From positions 806,001-870,000 of the forward strand of contig JAUJYN010000034.1 in NCBI GenBank assembly GCA_030737835.1: a DNA stretch of 64,000 nucleotides, written 5' to 3'. The notes under the pieces are model-generated. The model searched no databases, was not told the origin of the DNA, and saw nothing but the letters and a program-made list of their open reading frames with translations. Of the stretch, positions 57,791 to 64,000 are shown piece by piece. The DNA is from Acorus gramineus. Lineage: Eukaryota > Streptophyta > Magnoliopsida > Acorales > Acoraceae. The number at the start of each line of letters is the position of its first letter. Position 1 is the stretch's first letter. A program made the translations under genes and the position numbers.

Positions 57791-58932
57791 ATATGCCCGA
57801 CGCGCCGACAATGGTAACAACACCGCTTCTCCGGCTGCATGGCCTGGACTGGTACTGCCGCAATGGGTGCTGGACCTCGCACTGGCACCACATCGACTGG
57901 AGTAGCGACAGCCGCTGACTGATCAAAGCGGGGCCGCTTCTTCTTGCGCTGTCCCTGGTCCTGGCTCCTGGGGGGTCTCTGGTCTGCAGAAGGGGTTGGA
58001 ACCCCCATGGAGACCCCGAGGTCTCGCTCGACTGTCTTCGCCCGAGACACCAAGTCCGAGTACCTCGTGAACGCCTGAGAAGAGACATGCACTCGAATGG
58101 TGCTAATGAGACCCATCTCGAAACGGCAGCACTGCGTCTCCTCATCCATCACCAAGGCTGGGGCAAACCTGGAAAGCCTCGTGAAGCGTGTGGAGTAGTC
58201 AGCGACTGACATGGAGCCCTGCGTCAGCTGCTCGAACTCTCGCATCACGATCTGGCGTGTCAAAAATGGGAAGTACTCCTCCAGGAAGTATCTCCGGAAC
58301 CCCGCCCATAGAAGTTGCTCCACTCCCTCAGGGATGTCCACTGATCGGGTGGCCCACCAGTCGGCAGCGCTACCCTTCAGCATGAAGGTGGCCAGGGAGA
58401 CATGCTGGCGGTCGGTGCAGTGCATGGTCGAGAAGATCTTGTCCACCTCCATCAACCATCGCTCAAGGGCAAGGGGGTCCGCCGTCTGTCCATGGAACTC
58501 GGGAGGGTGGAGCTTCAGAAAGGCAGTGAGGCCACTCTAATGCACTCATGCTGCAGCCTCTAGCTCCACCTCCCTCTCCAGGGGATCCTGAACTCCCACT
58601 GCTGGAATCACCACAGGGACAGGGGGTACATCGGGCACCACAGGTGGATCTGCCACCAAGGGGACCTGTGGAACTGCCTCGCGGGCCACCCTCAGCTCCT
58701 GAATCTCTCGAGCCTGCTCAGCTAACGCCCTCGTCTGGGCCTCTAGTGCTCTGGTCTGAGTCTCCACCAGATCTGCTATCCGAGCGTAAGCACGCTCCCA
58801 TGCAGGAGGCTCCTGCGCCAGTCCTGGCCCCATAGCCGAGGACTCTCCAGTAGCATCCTCGCCTCTGGTAGGTCCGGGAACCTCCAAAGGCCGAGAGGGA
58901 CCACGTCCACGCATTCCTCTGCGAGGAGGCAT
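57652..58932 (-). pseudogene. gypsy copy 2 gag, two nonsense codons
   Basis: Starts MPPRRGMRGRGPSRPLEV. It is in frame across the point where copy 1 is shifted, but TGA at 58546-58548 (CGA in copy 1) and TAG at 58537-58539 (CAG in copy 1) stop it after about 128 codons. Beyond them the Gag core is intact (EVDKIFSTMHCTDRQ, LKGSAADWW, FRRYFLEEYFP), and the zinc knuckle CYHCRRVGHIAYDC is a complete Cx2Cx4Hx4C. The end is a CAG-repeat-derived Q/A-rich tail. Confidence 0.92.
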
Positions 58933-59029
58933 ATCAGCAACCTAAGAAAACCAGACAATAGGATCAGAATACTCATATAGAAATCCTAGGACTCATCTCT
59001 AAGAAAAACAATTGGCTCTGACAGGACCA

Positions 59030-59042
59030 GGCTCTGATACCA
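59030..59042 (-). other. Primer-binding site, gypsy copy 2 (tRNA-iMet)
   Basis: TGGTATCAGAGCC on the minus strand, five bases from the 5' LTR; same as copy 1. Confidence 0.93.
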
Positions 59043-59047
59043 ACTTT

Positions 59048-61670
59048 TGTCACGCCCCAGGGCGGCCGTCCCCAAGACGCGGCAATGGTATATATGATAT
59101 CAGCAGTCTATACAGGAGATCAATAACATACTCTAAACAACATAAAAAATGACAACACAGACAACAATGAGGCTGACATAATATATACAAATAGCGGAAG
59201 CTCAAACGACTGAGTCTGTAATTCAAAGACATATTACAGACCCGATACATAATCAATTGTCCTATGAGAGCCAATATATACAATGACATCCAAATACACA
59301 AACGTGTGCCCAAGCACATAATACAATACATACAATAAAAAAGGGGATGCTGATGGCCTCTCACTCGCAGAACGTGACGCTGCTCCGCTACTGCTGATGT
59401 GCCTCGGGGAGCTCCTCCTTCAGATCCGACTCAGATATCACTGGAGAAAAATATATGCGAGGGGTGAGCCACACGCTCAGTGAATAGCACAACCCATGCA
59501 TCACAATTCATATTAACCTCAATTAATTATAGCCCCTAACACGGGAACAACAACACATTCTAGTGGGTCGTTTCATCGCCAACCCACCTCCCCCCCTCCT
59601 CACCCTTTCTGGGGGATGACATGGGCCTCTTGGGGCATACTAGACCGCTCTCCACCCCTGGTCTACCCGGTAGCCCTTTCCAACCCTCGTAGCCTCGACC
59701 TAGTCCACTCCAACTACAAGTACTGTCCGAACACATCGGAGGTACCGGACGGAAGCCCTCTGTCAGGTCAGCCATCGCCGGGGAGTACCTACATCAGATC
59801 CAACCAATAAGGAGAAGACAGCCTACTCACACGGATACGATCCTCATGGATCTGTCGACACCGATGGTAACGCTAAATAATGTCATGAATTCACAAGAAT
59901 TCCTCCAGGGCGCATAACTAAGATGCGGGGAGACATATTATAACAACGAGGTTATAATATTCTCTAGGGCATGCTCACATTTGATTTAATTAAATTAAAC
60001 TAGATGGGTACATGCATAGTTCGGGGCAAGGTGTCTAGGCATGCATAGGCCGCTATACATGATATAAGGGTGCATATCCCTAGCATACAAAGTCTAAGGT
60101 GGCATGGATATATCATATTTATCATGCATGCATAGCTTTACATTTATTACATGTTAATATGCAACTATGGTGCCCCAGGGGAGGGCAATGCACGCCTACG
60201 TGCATCGAACGCCTCCCTACTGGGTTGGATTGTCCCTCTCACCAAAACCCGGGTCGCTACGTGATGGTCCATCAAGATCTGCAAGACAGGGCATTCAATA
60301 TGGTGAGTATACTATACAAATACAAATGAAATATGCTAGAAATACCCAACACTCGAACAAGCATGCATACGGGCCCGCACGCACGCGAGTCCGAGTGCCC
60401 CGACACCCTCCCGCACCCACGGGCAGCCATGCGCACGGCCACCCGCACGCGCACGCACGCACGCACGCGCCCCGGGCGCACTGCCGCGCCCAGGCCGAGC
60501 GCCCAGACATGCTGCTACCGCGAGCGCGCGCACGCTCGCGCGCACCGCGCGTCCAGCCCCGGGTGTACCGACGCGCACTGCACCCTAGCGCAGCACCTCG
60601 CGCGCACACCCGCAAGCACTGCCCGCACTGCGCCCCCCGCGCAGCACACCGCGCGCACGCCCGCACGTCCACGCGTCGACACGCACGCCCCCATTGCGCC
60701 CGACTGCGTGCGCCAGCCCTGCCTGCGCGCGCAAACTCGCACGCACGCGCGCGGATGACCCCGCACGAGCGCCCGAGCCCTTCCTACTCCCTTCCTCAGC
60801 CCTCCCACACCCCTAACACACATGCATACCATGCATACACCATTTCACACCATAACAAGCATCTAATCCTAGCTAGGGGAGGAGGAAAGATTACCCAAAG
60901 GAGGAAGAACCAACGGAGGAACTCGGGTGCCCTTCGCACACCGAATCGCCACCACCAAGACCACCACCACCAAGACTCTTCTCAGCCCTAGCAAAGGCTG
61001 AAATCAGGGGAGAAGGGGAGCCTTGAGAGGGAGGCAAACATAGGGGAATGCAAAATAAAAACCATAGGAAGGTAGATCCAACCCTTACCTATCTTTTCTC
61101 CTTCTAGGGCTTTTCTTTTCAACCACTTCTACTAGATCAAATGGGGGATTTAAAGAGGGGGAATGTGAGATTTGTGTGTGAGTGAGAGAGAGAAGAAGAT
61201 GAATAATGAAGAAGGGGTGCACGCCCACTTAAGGGGCCACACACACACACACTCACACACTCACTTACACTTAGAAAAAATTAGGTTTTGGTGAACTTTG
61301 ACTTGGGTCAACCTAACCACACTAACAAACAAAATCCATTGACCAAGTCAAGGGGCAAACTTGACTTGGTAAAAGTCATCTTTGACTTGGTCAAGTCTCT
61401 CAATGACTTTTCGCTCCGTCAAAACCCGGATACGATTCAGAACTGTGAAATTCTGAAACGTTACCGGAATTCGATGTTCTTTTTGTGAGTGGCTTGAAAT
61501 GGCACCAGGACACATAATGTGTAGTTAGATTTTCAATCGGAGTTCTCAAGCTCATGATGATAGCCAAAAGTCCAAAATTTTAGCGGTTCCGATCGAAAAA
61601 AGAAAAAGTTGAAAAACTGCCAGAATGCTCCAATGGTGACCAGAAGGCTAAAAGTGACGCTTATATAACA
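59048..61670 (-). repeat. 5' LTR of gypsy copy 2
   Basis: 2623 bases with family termini. GC block about 60370-60770; W-box-rich stretch about 61298-61425. Its outer end reads GACGCTTATATAACA where other copies have GACACATATATAACA. Confidence 0.95.
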
Positions 61671-61675
61671 CCCAC

Positions 61676-61800
61676 ACCCACACACCCCCAACTTCCAATG
61701 ACTTTGAAGGCATCAACACATTATGTTTATAGATTCATATTCATTATCAATATGAATTAAAACAATAGGTGAAACATAGGTATAGTCATTTGTAATCAAG
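61676..61800. other. Short spacer
   Basis: CACACACC-rich, then AT-rich DNA. Nothing recognised. Confidence 0.5.
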
Positions 61801-62095
61801 TCCAGGTACTCATGCCATACTCCCAGGAAAAGCTCGAACGACCTTTAACAAAAGGGTACCTGTACCCGAAACCGACACAGGTGGGTAGGTAGAGAATACC
61901 TAGGGGCGCGAGACAACTCTCTCTAAGGAACTCGGCAAAATAGCCCCGTAACTTCGGGAGAAGGGGTGCCCTCTTTCCCCTCCACACACCCGTTGAGAGT
62001 TTGTAACTCGATCTTTATTCTATGAAATCAGGTATCAAATATTTACTTCAAGAAACTTCAGGAGAAGGGGTGCCTCCTCACAAAGGGGTCACAGT
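61801..62095 (+). pseudogene. Nuclear plastid DNA: 23S rRNA fragment with 84-bp insertion
   Basis: 61801-61970 reads as the sense strand of chloroplast 23S rRNA. It includes AACCGACACAGGTGGGTAGG, TAGAGAATACCTAGGGGCGC, CTCTCTAAGGAACTCGG and GTAACTTCGGGAGAAGG, equivalent to the part near position 1700 of E. coli 23S. After an 84-base unrelated stretch (61971-62054), 23S resumes at 62055 by repeating ACTTC(A/G)GGAGAAGGGGTGCC and runs on with TCCTCACAAAGGGG to about 62095. A short fragment in transposon-rich DNA, so a nuclear transfer and not a working rRNA gene. Confidence 0.9.
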
Positions 62096-62601
62096 AGGAC
62101 AATATTCACATTCAACACTCTATTATTATTTTTGGTAAGTAATAATTAAATTTGTATTGCTACACTAAAGGAATGATTAATTTACAAAATGAAATTTACC
62201 ATCTGATCTGACTAAATTGTGTGCTTTCCATAAAAAATTAGAAGAGGGAATGACCAATCCAGGATGGTATGCAACTGTTGATTCAGCGACACCTGTAGGG
62301 TTAGATTTCAACACCTGTAGAACGATTAAGAAAACAAAATAGCACACAAAGAAAACAAGGCTTACATTTTCGTGGTTTGGTAAAATATGTCTACGTCCAT
62401 AGAGGAGAGTAGAAAATGATTCACTATATCAAGTAATGAGATTACAAAAACTCTCAATCTCTCTCTCCTCTACACCAACCCTTTCTCTTAGAGAGGAAAC
62501 CCTAACCAACCGTCTCTCACAGACAAGCCTTCGAGATCCACAAACGTTACTACTTGATCCTCAAATCTAAAAGGGGAAAGGAGAGGGGTGAGATACAACA
62601 C
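62096..62601. other. Intergenic DNA, possible copia LTR debris
   Basis: Contains CGTGGTTTGGTAAAATATGTC and TACGTCCATAGAGGAGAG wording like that found in some plant copia LTRs, and a CT-rich stretch. No termini or TSD found; no gene. Confidence 0.35.
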
Positions 62602-64000
62602 TGTTATATATGTGTTACTTTTAGCCTTTTGGTCACCTTTGGGACATTTCTGGCGGTTTTCCAATTTTTCTTTTTTTGATCGGAACCGCTAAAATTTTGG
62701 ACTTTTAGCTATCTGCATGAGCTCGAGAACTCCGATTGAAAATCTAACTGCACATTATGAGTCCTGGTGCCATTTTGAGCCACTCACAAAAATTTCATCG
62801 AATTCCGATAACGTTTTAGAAAATTTGGCAGTTCCGAATCGTATCCGGGTTTTGACCGATTTTGGAATGTCAAAGGGGGACTTGACCAAGTCAAGAAGAC
62901 TTGGACCAAGTCAAATTTGACCATTGACTTGGTCAAAGCCTTTTTTTTTGTGTGTGGTTGGGTTGACTCAAAGTCAAGCCTCACCAACCATTTTTTTTTC
63001 ATTAAAGTGAGTGTGTGTGTGAGTGTGTGTGTGTGTGTGTGGTCACTAGTGTTAGGCGTCCCCTTCATTTCCCATCTCCCTCTCCCTCTCACTCACTCCT
63101 TCACTTCCTCTTCCTTCCTTATTGTCCCAAATAGAGGTAGTAAAAGAAGAAGGAGAAGAAAGACCTAGAGAGGAGAAGTGAAGGTATGTGTGTGTGCAAT
63201 CTTTGTGTGGTGTTTGTTTTTGTTTCCCTTCTCTCTATCTCCCTCTCATGCCTTTCCCCACCCCTGTTTCAGCCATTTTAGGGCTTGAAGAGTGGCTGAG
63301 AAGGTGGTGGTGTTGGTGGTGGCGGTTGTGGTGGTTTGGTGCGCAAAGGGCACCCGAGTTTCCCCCTTTTCTTTCCCCTCCTTTTTGGTAAGTTCTCCTC
63401 CTCCCTTAGCCTTGTTTAGATGATTGTTAGGGTTTTTAAGTGGTCAAGCATGCCTTGCATAGGTGGTGGGGGGAGTGGGAGGGCTGAGGAGGGGGTGGGA
63501 GGGGTCCAGGCGCGCGCGGGGCCATCCGCGCGCGTGCGCGCGCAGAGGGGCGCTGGCATGCGCAGACGGGCGCGCTGGCGGGCGCGCGCGCGTACGCGCA
63601 GGGGCGTGGGCGTGCGCGCGGGGTTCTGCACGGGCGCGCAGTGCGCGCGAGGGCGCGCGGGCAGGCGCGCAGCAGTGCACCAAGGGTGCTGGGGCGCGTG
63701 CGTGCGTACGCGTGCGGGGGGCCATGCGTGTGGCTGCCCTAGGGTTCGGGTGGTTATCGGGGCACTCAGACTCACGTGCGTACGTGCGTGCTCGCATGCG
63801 TGCGAGTCCGTATGCATGCTTGTCCGAGTATTTGGTATTTCTAGTAAATTTCATGTATATTTGTGTAGTTTACTCACCATATTGAATGCCCATGTCTTGC
63901 AGATCTTGGCGAACGGTCACGCAATGACCCGGGTTTCGGTGAGTGGGTCAATCCAACCCAGTAAAGAGGCGTTCGATGCACGTAGGCGTGCATTGCCCTC
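62602..64000 (+). mobile_element. Ty3/gypsy LTR, 5' part (cut by window end)
   Basis: Starts TGTTATATATGTGTTAC. It carries the family core, a W-box-rich stretch (62855-62937), a (GT)n tract, a CTTCC-rich leader, a GC block (63500-63820) and the CGGGTTTCGGTGAGTGGG box, and runs off the window. Whether an internal region follows is unknown. Confidence 0.92.

Larger units (their letters stand above)
51537..61670 (-). mobile_element. Complete Ty3/gypsy element copy 2 (Del/Tekay-like), 10.1 kb, TSD CCCAC
   Basis: Both LTRs (51537-54149 and 59048-61670), PBS, polypurine tract and all domains are present. CCCAC flanks it at 51532-51536 and 61671-61675. The LTRs look nearly identical by eye, so insertion is fairly recent. 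Coding is broken by five nonsense codons, one frameshift and a 51-base in-frame deletion. It is the only structurally complete gypsy copy here and the best reference for the family. Confidence 0.95.

Noticed and set aside
61801..61970. Functional 23S rRNA gene
   Set aside because: Only about 170 bases plus a 40-base continuation, interrupted, with no neighbouring rRNA or tRNA genes.

Overview
This is nuclear DNA from a flowering plant, and almost all of it is nested LTR retrotransposon sequence. The evidence is Ty3/gypsy and Ty1/copia polyproteins, plant-type primer-binding sites (PBS) matching initiator tRNA-Met, a LINE zinc-binding domain fragment, a plastid 23S rRNA fragment lying in non-plastid sequence, and abundant solo LTRs. 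The species cannot be named from the sequence. No bacterial operon, CRISPR array, tRNA gene or intact rRNA gene was seen.

The dominant family is a Ty3/gypsy chromovirus, Del/Tekay-like by its integrase C-terminus, with very long LTRs of 2.6 to 3.6 kb. Read in transcription direction its LTRs start TGTTATATATGTGTCAC and end GGGGCGTGACA. The LTRs carry a W-box-rich stretch in most copies, an extremely GC- and CpG-rich block of several hundred bases, and short G-rich (GGGTGA)n arrays. Six solo LTRs are flanked by perfect 5-bp target-site duplications (TSDs).

Layout: 1-6298 is a minus-oriented LTR, cut by the window start, holding a nested plus solo LTR (1859-5356). 6299-9485 is AT-rich with a Helitron-like 3' end and a FAR1/MULE-like remnant. 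9486-12088 is a solo LTR. 12154-16220 is a roughly 91-bp tandem repeat split by a 3.6-kb solo LTR (12424-16053). 16240-17050 is a LINE fragment. 17954-23305 is a solo LTR with a second, opposite solo LTR inside it (18582-21274). 23679-24990 is a truncated LTR fused head-on to the truncated 3' LTR of gypsy copy 1 (24991-33711, minus). 33712-36920 holds an LTR-like tail, AT-rich DNA and a candidate Harbinger/MITE element. 37033-38031 (minus) is the best host-gene candidate, a single-exon multi-pass membrane protein. A 5.9-kb copia element (38248-44149) sits just upstream of it, between it and a weak divergent ORF. 44765-50305 is a broken minus-strand copia element split by a 3.4-kb solo LTR. 50300-51045 holds more copia debris. 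51537-61670 is a structurally complete gypsy copy 2 (minus) with a CCCAC TSD. 61801-62095 is plastid 23S rRNA DNA, and 62602 to the window end is another plus LTR.

Function: neither gypsy copy can be autonomous as it stands. Copy 1 decayed mainly by single-base indels, copy 2 mainly by C-to-T nonsense changes. The copia element at 38248 keeps an intact reverse transcriptase-RNase H ORF but has lost recognisable gag and catalytic integrase. No clearly new biological system was found. The most unusual points are the CpG-rich LTR blocks, the modular LTR subfamilies, the shared gag-pro frame change in both gypsy copies, the inverted LTR fusion near 24990, and the copia insertion in the probable promoter of the membrane-protein gene.
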